This document shows, in pieces, positions 36,877-45,733 of a DNA stretch of 64,000 nucleotides. Both the position numbers and the translations under genes were made by a program. The notes below the pieces were generated by a model, which saw nothing but the letters and a program-made list of their open reading frames with translations, was not told the origin of the DNA and made no database searches. Where the stretch lies: the NCBI GenBank assembly GCA_902524345.1, contig CABZCX010000001.1:315001-379000 (forward strand), written 5' to 3'. This DNA is from an uncultured Pelagibacteraceae bacterium (GTDB lineage: Bacteria; Pseudomonadota; Alphaproteobacteria; Pelagibacterales; Pelagibacteraceae). Each line of letters starts with the position of its first letter. Positions within the stretch are counted from its first letter, which is position 1.

Positions 36877-37167
36877 TTATTTACTTGAAATACCCATAAT
36901 GTCTGACTCTTTCATTATGCTGTATTCTTTACCATCAATTTTGACTTCAGTTCCTGACCATTTGCCAAATAAAACTTTGTCTCCAACTTTAACATCCATT
37001 GGAATTTTTTTTCCATCTTCAGTTTTTGCACCACCACCAACAGCAACAACTTTTCCTTCTTGGGGCTTCTCTTGTGCAGTATCTGGTATGATTATTCCTC
37101 CAGCAGTTTTTTCGCTGCTATCTAAAACTTCTATTAAAACTCTGTCATGTAACGGTCTAAATTTCAT
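36877..37167 (-). CDS. groS: 10-kDa co-chaperonin GroES
   Basis: 96 residues. [29 protein letters not shown] contains the mobile loop; the remaining [19 protein letters not shown] and ESDIMGI complete the fold. It caps GroEL. It is the first gene of groES-groEL, with a visible GGAGA ribosome site and a heat-shock-type promoter upstream overlapped by a palindrome. Confidence 0.99.
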   Translation of the reverse strand: MKFRPLHDRVLIEVLDSSEKTAGGIIIPDTAQEKPQEGKVVAVGGGAKTEDGKKIPMDVKVGDKVLFGKWSGTEVKIDGKEYSIMKESDIMGISSK

Positions 37168-37192
37168 ATATTCTCCTATATAAATATGAAGT

Positions 37193-37222
37193 TCATATAG
37201 AGATTGGTAATACTATTTCAAG
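37193..37222 (-). promoter_or_regulatory. Heat-shock-type promoter of groES-groEL
   Basis: On the minus strand CTTGAA (37217-37222) precedes CTATATGA (37193-37200) with a 16-base spacer. The -35 is a perfect sigma-32 match; the -10 is weaker than that of hsp20. It would start transcription about 20-25 bases ahead of the groES ATG. Confidence 0.6.
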
Positions 37223-37235
37223 ATATACTTGAAAT
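37215..37235. promoter_or_regulatory. Perfect palindrome over the groESL promoter
   Basis: ATTTCAAG (37215-37222) and CTTGAAAT (37228-37235) are perfect inverted repeats around ATATA. The left arm covers the sigma-32 -35 hexamer of groES. It is not a CIRCE element (no TTAGCACTC arms). It may bind a repressor or only be a double CTTGAA. Confidence 0.5.
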
Positions 37236-37291
37236 TTAGTTTATTAAAAAAGGTAGGAAATTGTGGATTTTTTGGGTTATAGATTATTTTG

Positions 37292-38110
37292 ATGACTAAA
37301 AATTTAGACAAAGATGGCTTCTGTTCCATTGTTGATAATTATCAGCTTTTTTATATAGATTTATGGGGTGTTATTCATAATGGAATAAAACTTCACAAAG
37401 AGGCAATCAACGTTTTAAAAGAAATCAAAAAAAAAGACAAAGAATACATTCTACTTACTAATGCCCCCAGACCTAATGATGTTGTTAAATCCTTTTTAGA
37501 AAAAATGGGCATGGAAAAAGAAATTAGAGATCATGTTTTTACATCTGGCCAAGCATCATTAAATTATCTTAAAAAAAATTTATCTAATAAAAATTTTTTT
37601 CATGTTGGACCACCACGTGATTTTGATTTGTTTAATGACTTTGTTAAAATGAAGTCAGACAATATTGATGATGGAGAGTATATATTGTGTACAGGGTTAT
37701 TTGAAAAATTTGATAAAGATTTGAATTATTATAAAGATTTATTTGAAAAAAATTTAGATAAAGAGATGGTTTGTACTAATCCTGACTTAATTGTGGATAG
37801 AGGTGATAAAAGAGAGCTTTGTGCAGGATCGGTAGCTATGGTTTTTGAAAAAATGGGTGGCAAGGTAGTATATTTTGGTAAGCCATATCCTGAGGTTTAT
37901 AATTTATCAATTGATAACAAAGGTAAAAAGACTCTTTCTGTTGGTGATAATTTAAATACTGATATTAAGGGTGCGAATCTTTTAAACTTTGACTCGTTAA
38001 TTATTTCAAATGGTATTCATAAAAATGAAATCAAAGAAAAAGGAATTGAAGCAACTGCGAAATCTTATGAAACAATCTGTAACTATATACAATCAGAGTT
38101 AAAATGGTAA
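37292..38110 (+). CDS. HAD superfamily hydrolase, class IIA
   Basis: 272 residues from the ATG at 37292 (a TTG one codon before is unlikely). The motif-I segment FYIDLWGVIHNGIKLH carries the nucleophile Asp in D-L-W-G-V; motif II is LLTNAPRPNDVV, and KPYPEVYNLS with LSVGDNLNTDIKGANL completes the site. This matches the alphaproteobacterial TIGR01459-type group, related to NagD phosphatases. Substrate unknown. It starts the plus-strand run to pgi, overlapping ribF by 7 bases. Confidence 0.85.
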   Translation: MTKNLDKDGFCSIVDNYQLFYIDLWGVIHNGIKLHKEAINVLKEIKKKDKEYILLTNAPRPNDVVKSFLEKMGMEKEIRDHVFTSGQASLNYLKKNLSNKNFFHVGPPRDFDLFNDFVKMKSDNIDDGEYILCTGLFEKFDKDLNYYKDLFEKNLDKEMVCTNPDLIVDRGDKRELCAGSVAMVFEKMGGKVVYFGKPYPEVYNLSIDNKGKKTLSVGDNLNTDIKGANLLNFDSLIISNGIHKNEIKEKGIEATAKSYETICNYIQSELKW

Positions 38111-39033
38111 AAATGAAATTATATAATAGTTTTAATATTAAAAAGAGTCATAAAAATTCAATTATTTTAATTGGTAATTTTGATGGACTTCATCTTGGAC
38201 ATCAAAAATTATTTAGATTAGCAAAAAAATATAAAAAAAAATATTCTTCAAAGATTGGTGTTTTGACTTTTGAGCCAATGCCAAAAATGTTTTTTAACTC
38301 CAATTTAAAAAATTTTAGATTATCTAATTTAAATCAAAAAATTGAAAATTTAAGTAAGCTTAATGTTGATTTTGTTATTACTAAGAAATTTAATCGTAAA
38401 TTTTCAAAAACAAAATCAATTTCATTTATTAAAGAAACTTTAGGTAGGAAACTAAGTCCTAAATTTATTTTCGTAAGTGATAATTTTAGATTTGGAAATA
38501 AAAGAGAAGGAAATGTAAAACAATTAATTAATCACGAGAAATTATTTAATTATAAAATTGTTAAACCACAACCTTTAATAATTAAAAAAAAAGTTGTTTC
38601 ATCTTCTCTGATAAGAAAATATTTACAAAATGGGAAACTTAAGGATGCAAACAAACTTTTAAAAAGAAATTGGTCAATTGATGGAAAAGTTCAAAAAGGC
38701 AAACAGCTAGGAAAAAAGATTGGTTTTCCAACAGCTAACATTGATATTAATGATTACGTTTTGGCTAAACCTGGCGTTTATGGTGTTAAAGTCAGAAAAA
38801 TGAATAGATCAAATTATATCATAGGTATAGCAAATTTAGGATATCGACCCACATTTAATGAAAAAAAAATATTATTAGAGGTTCATTTATTTAATTTTTC
38901 TGGAAATTTATATAATAAGTATCTAAGAGTTGAATTTTTAAAATTTATAAGAGCAGAAAAAAAATTCAAAGATGTAGATCAATTAAAAAAACAAATTAAT
39001 ATTGATCTTTTAATTGCAAAAAGAACAAAATGA
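38104..39033 (+). CDS. ribF: Bifunctional riboflavin kinase / FAD synthetase
   Basis: 309 residues; a second ATG at 38113 is possible. The N-terminal adenylyltransferase has GNFDGLHLGHQKLF (H-x-G-H nucleotide site) and SDNFRFGNKREG; the C-terminal kinase starts near RNWSIDGKVQKGKQLGKKIG with FPTANI, PGVYGVKV and IANLGYRPTF. It makes FMN then FAD from riboflavin. It overlaps the HAD gene before and ileS after (ATGA), so it is part of the same transcription unit; ribF-ileS-lspA order is widely conserved in bacteria. Confidence 0.96.
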   Translation: MVKMKLYNSFNIKKSHKNSIILIGNFDGLHLGHQKLFRLAKKYKKKYSSKIGVLTFEPMPKMFFNSNLKNFRLSNLNQKIENLSKLNVDFVITKKFNRKFSKTKSISFIKETLGRKLSPKFIFVSDNFRFGNKREGNVKQLINHEKLFNYKIVKPQPLIIKKKVVSSSLIRKYLQNGKLKDANKLLKRNWSIDGKVQKGKQLGKKIGFPTANIDINDYVLAKPGVYGVKVRKMNRSNYIIGIANLGYRPTFNEKKILLEVHLFNFSGNLYNKYLRVEFLKFIRAEKKFKDVDQLKKQINIDLLIAKRTK

Positions 39034-41759
39034 ACAAAAGCCAAATTAATTTACCCAAAACAGCTTTTTCAATGAAAGCTAATTTACCAATAAGAGAGCC
39101 TGAAATATTAGAACTTTGGAAAAAAATTGATTTATATAATGAGTTAAGAAATTCAAGAAAAGGAGAAGAAAAATTTATTCTTCACGATGGTCCTCCATAT
39201 GCTAATGGAAATATACATATGGGTACTGCTTTAAATAAAATATTAAAAGACATAATTGTAAAGTTTCATCAAATGGACGGAAAGGATTCTGTTTATGTGC
39301 CTGGTTGGGATTGTCATGGTTTACCTATTGAGTGGAAAATTGAGGAACAATATAAAAAAAATAAAAAAAATAAAAACGATGTTCCGATTGTAGAATTTAG
39401 AAAAGAATGCCGATCGTTCGCAGAAAAATGGATTGAGGTTCACAAAGATCAATTTAAAAGATTAGGTGTTGTTGGTGATTGGGAAAATTATTATTCAACA
39501 ATGAGTTATGATGCAGAGGCACAAATTGTGAGAGAGTTAGGTAAATTTTTAAAAGAGGGAAGTCTTTATAGGGGATTTAAACCAGTTTTATGGTCAACAG
39601 TAGAAAAAACAGCCTTAGCTGATGCTGAAGTTGAATATCAAGATCATAAATCTGATACAATTTATGCTTGCTTTCCGGTAAAATCATCCAGAATTAAAGA
39701 GCTTAATGATTGTGATATTGTAATATGGACAACCACTCCTTGGACCATACCAGCTAATAAGGCTCTAGCTTACAACGAAAGCCTAGATTATTTGGTAATT
39801 CAAATAAGCGATGAGGGAAATTTTAAAAATAAAAAGATTATTGTTGCAGAAGCGTTACTAGACTCAGTTTTAAAAAATTGTGAGTTAAAAGAATTTAAAA
39901 ATCTAAAAAAATTTAAAGGTAAAGATTTAAAGGATACTGTCTGCAAGCATCCATTTGTTAATTTGGGTTATGACTACGATATTCCTATGCTTGAGGCCCG
40001 TTTTGTTACCACTGAGCAAGGAACAGGAATTGTTCATTGTGCACCAAGTCATGGACCTGATGATTTTAATCTTTGTTTAAATAACGGAATAAAAGCCATT
40101 GAGACAGTCGATGATGATGGAAAATATACAAAAAATGTTTCTTTGTTTGAAGGTCTACATATTTTTAAGGCCAATCCAATTGTTATTGAAAAATTAAAAG
40201 AACAAAATAAACTTCTTTCAAATGGTGAATTAATTCATTCATATCCCCATTCTTGGAGATCAAAAGCACCTTTAGTTCATAGAGCAACCCCGCAATGGTT
40301 TATTTCTATGGAAAGTCATAAGCTTAGAAGTAAAGCTTTAAAAGCAATAGATGATACAACTTTCTATCCAAGCAAAGGTAAAGAGAGGTTAAAATCAATG
40401 ATTGAGACAAGACCAGACTGGTGTGTATCTAGACAAAGAGTATGGGGTGTTCCGCTGCCTATTTTTGTAAACAAAAATTCTAATGAAATTTTGATAGATG
40501 ACGAAGTATTTGAAAACATTGCAAATATTTATGAAAAAGAAGGTTCAGATTGTTGGTTTTCAGATGATCCTCAAAAATTTTTAGGGAAGAAATATAAAGC
40601 AGAAGAATTTGAAAAGCTTAGCGATATTGTAGAAGTCTGGTTTGATAGTGGTTCAACTCACTCTTTCGTTTTAGAGAAAAGAAAAGATCTTAAGTGGCCT
40701 GCATCAATGTATTTGGAAGGTTCGGATCAGCATAGAGGTTGGTTTCACTCTTCCTTGTTACAGTCGTGTGGAACAAGAGGCAGGGCACCTTTTGAGTCTA
40801 TACTATCACATGGGTTTGTTGTAGATGGAAAGGGTCTTAAAATGTCAAAATCTCTTGGAAATGTAATTGCACCAGAGGATATTTTAAAAAAGTATGGTGC
40901 CGATATTTTAAGGATTTGGGTGGCAGCATCAAATTATGCAGAAGACTTAAGAATAGATTATTCAATATTAGACCAACATTCGGAGTCTTATCGTAAAATC
41001 AGAAATACATTTAGATATTTATTAGGAAATATAAACGATAAATTTGAGGATGTTAATTTTGATGAAATTGATATCGAAAGCTTGCCAGAATTAGAAAAGT
41101 TTCTATTAAATAAGATATATATATTGAATCAAAAATTTGAAACTTGTTTCCATAAATACGATTTTCATAATCTTTATAAAGAATTGTTAAGTTTTTGCAC
41201 AGTAGACTTATCAGCATTTTATTTTGATATTAGAAAGGACACTTTATATTGTGATCCGATTAATTCTGAGAAAAGAAAGTCATGTGTTACTGTTTTAAAT
41301 ATTCTGCTGAAATCTTTGCTTAGATGGTTTGCCCCTATTTTATCTTTCACCACTGAGGAAATTTATCAGCTAATATCAAAGAACAGTAAAAGCATTCATT
41401 TAGAAAAATTTTTAAAGTTTCCAGAAAAATTTAAAAATGATAAACTGGCAGAGAAATGGTCTCAATTAATGAAAATAAGAGATATATGCAACATAAGCAT
41501 TGAAGAACAAAGAGCTAGTAAAGAAATTGGTTCAAGCTTAGAGGCTGATCTTAATATTCAACTTAATCAAAAATATAAGGATATAGTTGGAAGTATGGAT
41601 TTATCTGAGCTATGTATAGTTTCTAAAGCTAATGTTAATTTTGATAATCAATTAGATATTTTAGTTGAGACAAAAAAAGCGGCTGGAAACAAATGTTCTG
41701 TTTGCTGGAAGATAAGAAAAGATCCATGTGAGAGGCATCCCAAATGTCAAATAACATAA
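39030..41759 (+). CDS. ileS: Isoleucyl-tRNA synthetase
   Basis: 909 residues, type I. HIGH-like PPYANGNIHMGTALNKIL, the WVPGWDCHGLPIE-type block (VPGWDCHGLPIEWKIEEQ), editing region with WTTTPWTIPANKALAY, then YLEGSDQHRGWFHSSLL and KMSKSLGN. Unusual is the C-terminal zinc knuckle: four cysteines (889, 892, 900, 906) spaced 2-7-5, and the protein ends three residues after the last one. The usual IleS zinc site has a longer middle loop and C-x-x-C at the end. Overlaps lspA by 16 bases. Confidence 0.98.
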   Translation: MNKSQINLPKTAFSMKANLPIREPEILELWKKIDLYNELRNSRKGEEKFILHDGPPYANGNIHMGTALNKILKDIIVKFHQMDGKDSVYVPGWDCHGLPIEWKIEEQYKKNKKNKNDVPIVEFRKECRSFAEKWIEVHKDQFKRLGVVGDWENYYSTMSYDAEAQIVRELGKFLKEGSLYRGFKPVLWSTVEKTALADAEVEYQDHKSDTIYACFPVKSSRIKELNDCDIVIWTTTPWTIPANKALAYNESLDYLVIQISDEGNFKNKKIIVAEALLDSVLKNCELKEFKNLKKFKGKDLKDTVCKHPFVNLGYDYDIPMLEARFVTTEQGTGIVHCAPSHGPDDFNLCLNNGIKAIETVDDDGKYTKNVSLFEGLHIFKANPIVIEKLKEQNKLLSNGELIHSYPHSWRSKAPLVHRATPQWFISMESHKLRSKALKAIDDTTFYPSKGKERLKSMIETRPDWCVSRQRVWGVPLPIFVNKNSNEILIDDEVFENIANIYEKEGSDCWFSDDPQKFLGKKYKAEEFEKLSDIVEVWFDSGSTHSFVLEKRKDLKWPASMYLEGSDQHRGWFHSSLLQSCGTRGRAPFESILSHGFVVDGKGLKMSKSLGNVIAPEDILKKYGADILRIWVAASNYAEDLRIDYSILDQHSESYRKIRNTFRYLLGNINDKFEDVNFDEIDIESLPELEKFLLNKIYILNQKFETCFHKYDFHNLYKELLSFCTVDLSAFYFDIRKDTLYCDPINSEKRKSCVTVLNILLKSLLRWFAPILSFTTEEIYQLISKNSKSIHLEKFLKFPEKFKNDKLAEKWSQLMKIRDICNISIEEQRASKEIGSSLEADLNIQLNQKYKDIVGSMDLSELCIVSKANVNFDNQLDILVETKKAAGNKCSVCWKIRKDPCERHPKCQIT

Positions 41760-42247
41760 ATAAAAATTTTCTGATAAACTTTTTTATAATCCTTAGCATC
41801 TTTTGTTTTGATAGATTTTCAAAAATTTATGTGATCAGTTTTCACGAGAAAAATTATGGTTCTGATTTATATAATTCAAAATTTCTAAATATAAGTTTAA
41901 TATGGAATGAAGGCATAGCTTTTGGTTTATTTTCCTTTAGCGATAAATTTTTTTATCATATTTTAAGTTTTCTCATAGGAGTAGTAATATTGATTATTCT
42001 TGTAATGCTTAATAGAAGTGAAGGACTAAAAAAATATTCTCTTTTAATGATATTAGGCGGGGCTTTAGGCAATTTTTATGATCGACTTATTTTTGAGGCT
42101 GTACCAGATTTCATAGATTTTCATGTAGAAAATTTTCATTGGTTTATTTTTAATGTATCAGATATATTTATTTGTCTAGGTGTTTTATTTATGATTATTT
42201 TAGAAATTGCCTCTAACAAAGAAGAGTCTTTAAATGAAAAAAATTAG
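41744..42247 (+). CDS. lspA: Lipoprotein signal peptidase
   Basis: 167 residues with four hydrophobic helices. FDRFSKIYVISF starts with the conserved Asp-Arg of helix 1 edge, ISLIWNEGIAFGLFSF is the N-x-G-x-A-F-G loop, and the catalytic aspartates lie in GGALGNFYDRLIF and VPDFIDFHVENFHWFIFNVSD. It removes signal peptides from prolipoproteins; substrates in the window include the lipoproteins at 9786, 19504 and 42234. It is fused by overlap to ileS upstream and bamF downstream. Confidence 0.96.
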   Translation: MSNNINKNFLINFFIILSIFCFDRFSKIYVISFHEKNYGSDLYNSKFLNISLIWNEGIAFGLFSFSDKFFYHILSFLIGVVILIILVMLNRSEGLKKYSLLMILGGALGNFYDRLIFEAVPDFIDFHVENFHWFIFNVSDIFICLGVLFMIILEIASNKEESLNEKN

Positions 42248-42548
42248 ATCAATATTATTTTTGGTAATAGTATTCTTTACTTTTCAAAGCTGTCAGACTG
42301 TCAAAGAAGGATTCACATCTCAAAAGAAAAAAAGCACAGATGAATTTTTAGTAGAAAAAAAATCTCCTTTAGTTATGCCGCCAGATTTTAATGAGCTACC
42401 ATTACCCAAAACATCTGAAAATATTGAAGAAAATGAGTCTGAAAATGATATTGAAAAATTGATATCAAATAACAATTCTTCGGAAAGTTCTGGAGTACAA
42501 GATAAGAATTTTGAAAATTCAATTATAGAAAAAATTAAACAAAATTGA
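42234..42548 (+). CDS. bamF: DUF3035/BamF-type lipoprotein
   Basis: 104 residues. A signal peptide ends in the lipobox FQSC (Cys about 20). Downstream, SPLVMPPDFNELPLP matches the P-L-x-x-P-P-D-F motif of DUF3035, also found in BamC, which binds BamD in the outer-membrane protein assembly machine. In alphaproteobacteria this gene commonly follows lspA, as here. The rest is low-complexity, E/N/S-rich and probably disordered. It starts inside lspA and overlaps pgi by one base. Confidence 0.85.
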   Translation: MKKIRSILFLVIVFFTFQSCQTVKEGFTSQKKKSTDEFLVEKKSPLVMPPDFNELPLPKTSENIEENESENDIEKLISNNNSSESSGVQDKNFENSIIEKIKQN

Positions 42549-43702
42549 TGATCACTAATGGCATAATTTTCAAAAATTTTCTGATAAAAAAAAAATTTAA
42601 ACAAGTATCTAAAGATTTAAAACTTATTCTCAAAAAAAAAAATCAAGTTATTCAATCCTTAAGTGCCAATTATAAGAACAGTTTTGATATTAAAAAATTG
42701 AATAAATATAAAAATTTTAAATACTTTAGAGTGATAGGTATGGGAGGATCCTCTTTGGGTACTGAGGCTATATATGATTTTTTAAGAAAAAGAATAAAAA
42801 AAAATTTTTCTTTTATAAATGATTTAGATGTGAGCAATAAAAATAAAAAAAATAAAAATTGTTTAAATTTAGTTGTGTCTAAATCAGGAGAAACCTTAGA
42901 AACTATAGTTAACACCAATCTCATAATAAATAAACAAGATAAAAATTTGATTATAACAGAAAATAAAGATAACTATCTTTATAAATTAGCTCAAAGTTTA
43001 AAAGCTGAAGTGATACATCACAATAATTTTATTGGTGGAAGATATTCGGTTCTATCGGAAACAGGAATGTTGCCAGCAGAGTTAATGGGATTGGACTCAA
43101 AAAAATTTAGACAATTAAATAATTTGGTTAAAAACAAAAAATATTTAAACGCTTTAATTTCTAATGTTAGTTCAACTATTTTTTTTCTAAAAAAGAAAAA
43201 ACATAATTCAGTTATAATAAATTATGACAAAAAATCTGAAAACTTATTTTTTTGGTATCAGCAATTAATAGCGGAAAGTTTAGGTAAAAAAAAGAAAGGT
43301 TTAATGCCTATCGTTTCCAATATGCCAAAAGATAATCATAGTGTAATGCAACTTTATTTGGATGGCTTTACAAATAATTTTTTTACATTTTTTTTCGTTC
43401 ATGAAAAAGATTCACAAAAAATTGTAAACAAAGATATTCTAGGCTCAAAAAAATTTCTTAGAAACAAAAGATTATTAGATATGACATATGCTCAAAAACG
43501 AGCTACCGAGAATGTTTTTAGAAGAAAAGGAATACCTTTTAGAAGTTTTGAAATATTAAAGAGAGATGAAAAAACTCTTGGAGAACTATTTAATTTTTTT
43601 ATATTAGAGACAATTTTATTAGGAAACGCTATTAAAGTAAATCCATATGATCAACCAGCTGTGGAATTAATAAAAAAAGAAACTAAAAAAATTTTAGTTT
43701 AA
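42548..43702 (+). CDS. pgi: Glucose-6-phosphate isomerase
   Basis: 384 residues from the ATG at 42548. It interconverts glucose-6-P and fructose-6-P. Motifs: FRVIGMGGSSLGTEAIYDFL, VSKSGETLET, the family signature GGRYSVLSETGMLPAEL and NPYDQPAVELIKKET near the end, where the usual G of D-Q-x-G-V-E is Ala. The protein is markedly shorter than the 550-residue E. coli enzyme, lacking peripheral insertions. It is the last gene of the ribF-ileS-lspA-bamF run and overlaps the convergent rsmD by 9 bases. Confidence 0.93.
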   Translation: MITNGIIFKNFLIKKKFKQVSKDLKLILKKKNQVIQSLSANYKNSFDIKKLNKYKNFKYFRVIGMGGSSLGTEAIYDFLRKRIKKNFSFINDLDVSNKNKKNKNCLNLVVSKSGETLETIVNTNLIINKQDKNLIITENKDNYLYKLAQSLKAEVIHHNNFIGGRYSVLSETGMLPAELMGLDSKKFRQLNNLVKNKKYLNALISNVSSTIFFLKKKKHNSVIINYDKKSENLFFWYQQLIAESLGKKKKGLMPIVSNMPKDNHSVMQLYLDGFTNNFFTFFFVHEKDSQKIVNKDILGSKKFLRNKRLLDMTYAQKRATENVFRRKGIPFRSFEILKRDEKTLGELFNFFILETILLGNAIKVNPYDQPAVELIKKETKKILV

Positions 43703-44251
43703 ATAGCCAAACGAAATCTTTGAAATACCATAGGTTTTTTCTTCTAAAATACGAAATTTTTTTGAATATTTCTCTTTTATGTTCTTGCTTCGGTGAGTAA
43801 TTATTATTCCATTTTTGTTTAGTAAGTTTATTTCAAAAATCTTGTCAATTAATTTTGATATATTCTTATCCTTATATGGTGGATCTAAAAATATGATATC
43901 ATAATTAATTTTTGTTAATTTAAGCCCGGCAAAAATATTTTGCTCTATTACCTCATATTTTTTATCCAATTTAAGATTTGATAAGTTTTTCTTTAGTATA
44001 GGTAGAACACCATTATAATTTTCAACAAAAGTGACGTATTTTGCTTCATTCGACAAACATTCAATTCCAAATGATCCAACGCCTGCGAATAAATCCAAAA
44101 TCACTGAATTCTTAATTTCAACGTTAAACTTGTTGGAATGTTTAAGAATATTGAATATCGATTCTTTTGTTAGATCTTTAAGCGGTCTTGTTTTGATATC
44201 ATTAGGAGTTAATAGTTTTCTGCCTTTAAAATTTCCAGATATAATCCTCAT
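43694..44251 (-). CDS. rsmD: 16S rRNA (guanine966-N2)-methyltransferase
   Basis: 185 residues. MRIISGNFKGRKLLTP and TRPLKDLTKESIFNIL are the typical RsmD start, the SAM-binding loop is VILDLFAGVGSFGIECLS, and the catalytic motif is IIFLDPPYKDKNI (D-P-P-Y). It methylates G966 of 16S rRNA in the assembling 30S subunit. It overlaps purD upstream by 4 bases, forming a two-gene unit. Confidence 0.95.
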   Translation of the reverse strand: MRIISGNFKGRKLLTPNDIKTRPLKDLTKESIFNILKHSNKFNVEIKNSVILDLFAGVGSFGIECLSNEAKYVTFVENYNGVLPILKKNLSNLKLDKKYEVIEQNIFAGLKLTKINYDIIFLDPPYKDKNISKLIDKIFEINLLNKNGIIITHRSKNIKEKYSKKFRILEEKTYGISKISFGYLN

Positions 44252-45513
44252 TTATTTATTACTTTATAACCAATATCCTTACGATAAAAACCACCAGTCC
44301 AATTTAATTTTTTTAAATATTTATTTATATTTTCTCTAGCTTTTAAGAACTCATCTGATAATGAAATAAAATTTAATACTCTTCCTCCAATGGAGAAAAA
44401 CTTTCCTCCTTTTTCAATAGTTCCTGCATGGAATAAGAAATCTTGTGAATTTAGTTCAATCTTATTCAGATTTTTTATTTCAACATTCTTTTCGTATTTT
44501 TCTGGATAACCTTTTGAGCATAATACAACACACAAACTTTTTTTATTATTCCAATTTATTTTTATTTCTTTCAAATTTCGATTGCAACAAGCTAAAAATA
44601 TCTCAAATAAATCTGTATTTAATTTCGGAAGAATTGTTTGACACTCTGGGTCTCCCATTCTTACATTATATTCGATAAGGTAGGGTTCATTATTGATGAT
44701 CATTAATCCTGCGTACAGAAAACCTTTATACTCTACTCCAAGATCTTTTAATGCTTTTAAGGTTGGGTTTATAATTTTATTTAATATTTTTTTTTCTAAT
44801 TGTTTTCCAATCAATCTAGAGGGAGAGTATGCACCCATGCCGCCTGTATTTTTCCCTTTATCACCCTCCAAAACTCTTTTATGATCCTGAGCTGTTCCAA
44901 AGTTTTGAATTGAAATTCCATCACTTATTATAAAAAAACTCATTTCCTCACCTTTCAAGAATTCTTCAATTAAAACTTTATTCGTTTTACCAAATTTCCC
45001 TTCAAAAACTTCTTTAACTGCTCTAGAAGACTCTTCAACATTATCACAAATATAAACTCCTTTCCCTGAGGCCAAATTATCGGCTTTGATAACTATAGGA
45101 TGATTAGACTTCTTTAAAAAATTGTTGGCATCATCAATGTTATGGAATACTCCGAATTTTGCTGAAGGAATATTATATTTTTCGCAAATCTTTTTTGTAA
45201 AAATCTTGGAACCCTCAAGCTGAGATGCTAATTTATTTGGACCAAAAACTTTAATTTCAAATTTTTGCAAGTAATCCACTAAACCATCTACAAGTGGTTT
45301 TTCAGGTCCCACCACCACTAATTCAATTTTATTTTTTAAGATATAGTCTTTAAAGATTTCAAAATTGTTTGTGTCTATATTAACATTGTCCGCTATTTTG
45401 GAAGTTCCAGCGTTCCCAGGGAAACAATAGATTTTATTTACTTTCTTTGAACGCTTGAGCAGTTCACATATTGCGTGTTCTCTGCCACCACTTCCTATTA
45501 CACCTACGATCAT
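44248..45513 (-). CDS. purD: Phosphoribosylamine-glycine ligase
   Basis: 421 residues, ATP-grasp fold. MIVGVIGSGGREHAICELL is the conserved start, followed by VVGPEKPLVDGLVDYL, PIVIKADNLASGKGVYIC, GGMGAYSP and YNVRMGDPECQTILPKL. It catalyses the second step of purine synthesis. Purine genes in the window also include the salvage pair near 18000. The start is 21 bases from the divergent DUF2093 gene, so the promoters must be tiny or overlap coding sequence. Confidence 0.97.
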   Translation of the reverse strand: MIVGVIGSGGREHAICELLKRSKKVNKIYCFPGNAGTSKIADNVNIDTNNFEIFKDYILKNKIELVVVGPEKPLVDGLVDYLQKFEIKVFGPNKLASQLEGSKIFTKKICEKYNIPSAKFGVFHNIDDANNFLKKSNHPIVIKADNLASGKGVYICDNVEESSRAVKEVFEGKFGKTNKVLIEEFLKGEEMSFFIISDGISIQNFGTAQDHKRVLEGDKGKNTGGMGAYSPSRLIGKQLEKKILNKIINPTLKALKDLGVEYKGFLYAGLMIINNEPYLIEYNVRMGDPECQTILPKLNTDLFEIFLACCNRNLKEIKINWNNKKSLCVVLCSKGYPEKYEKNVEIKNLNKIELNSQDFLFHAGTIEKGGKFFSIGGRVLNFISLSDEFLKARENINKYLKKLNWTGGFYRKDIGYKVINK

Positions 45514-45534
45514 GTATAAGTATATAAACTAAAA

Positions 45535-45732
45535 ATGAGTAAAAAATTAGCAAAAATAAAATATTTACCAAATAATTTTCAAGTTATCGAACCAGGCGAC
45601 CATGTTATCTGTGCAGTTTCTGGTAAATCTATAAGTTTAGAAAATTTAAATTATTGGAATGTTGATTTACAAGAGCCTTATTATTCATATGTTGAAGCAA
45701 ATAAAAAAAGAGAAAAAATAGAAAAAAAATAA
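45535..45732 (+). CDS. DUF2093 family protein
   Basis: 65 residues. YLPNNFQVIEPGDHVICAVSG and ISLENLNYWNVDLQEPY match DUF2093, a small alphaproteobacterial family that commonly sits beside lpxK. In this window lpxK is about 860 bases away with lpxL between. The C-A-V-S-G turn has a single Cys. Function is unknown. One base lies between its stop and that of the convergent lpxL. Confidence 0.9.
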   Translation: MSKKLAKIKYLPNNFQVIEPGDHVICAVSGKSISLENLNYWNVDLQEPYYSYVEANKKREKIEKK

Positions 45733-45733
45733 T

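Noticed and set aside
37168-37288. CIRCE element before groES
   Set aside because: The palindrome present is ATTTCAAG/CTTGAAAT with a 5-base spacer; the TTAGCACTC arms and 9-base spacer of CIRCE are absent.
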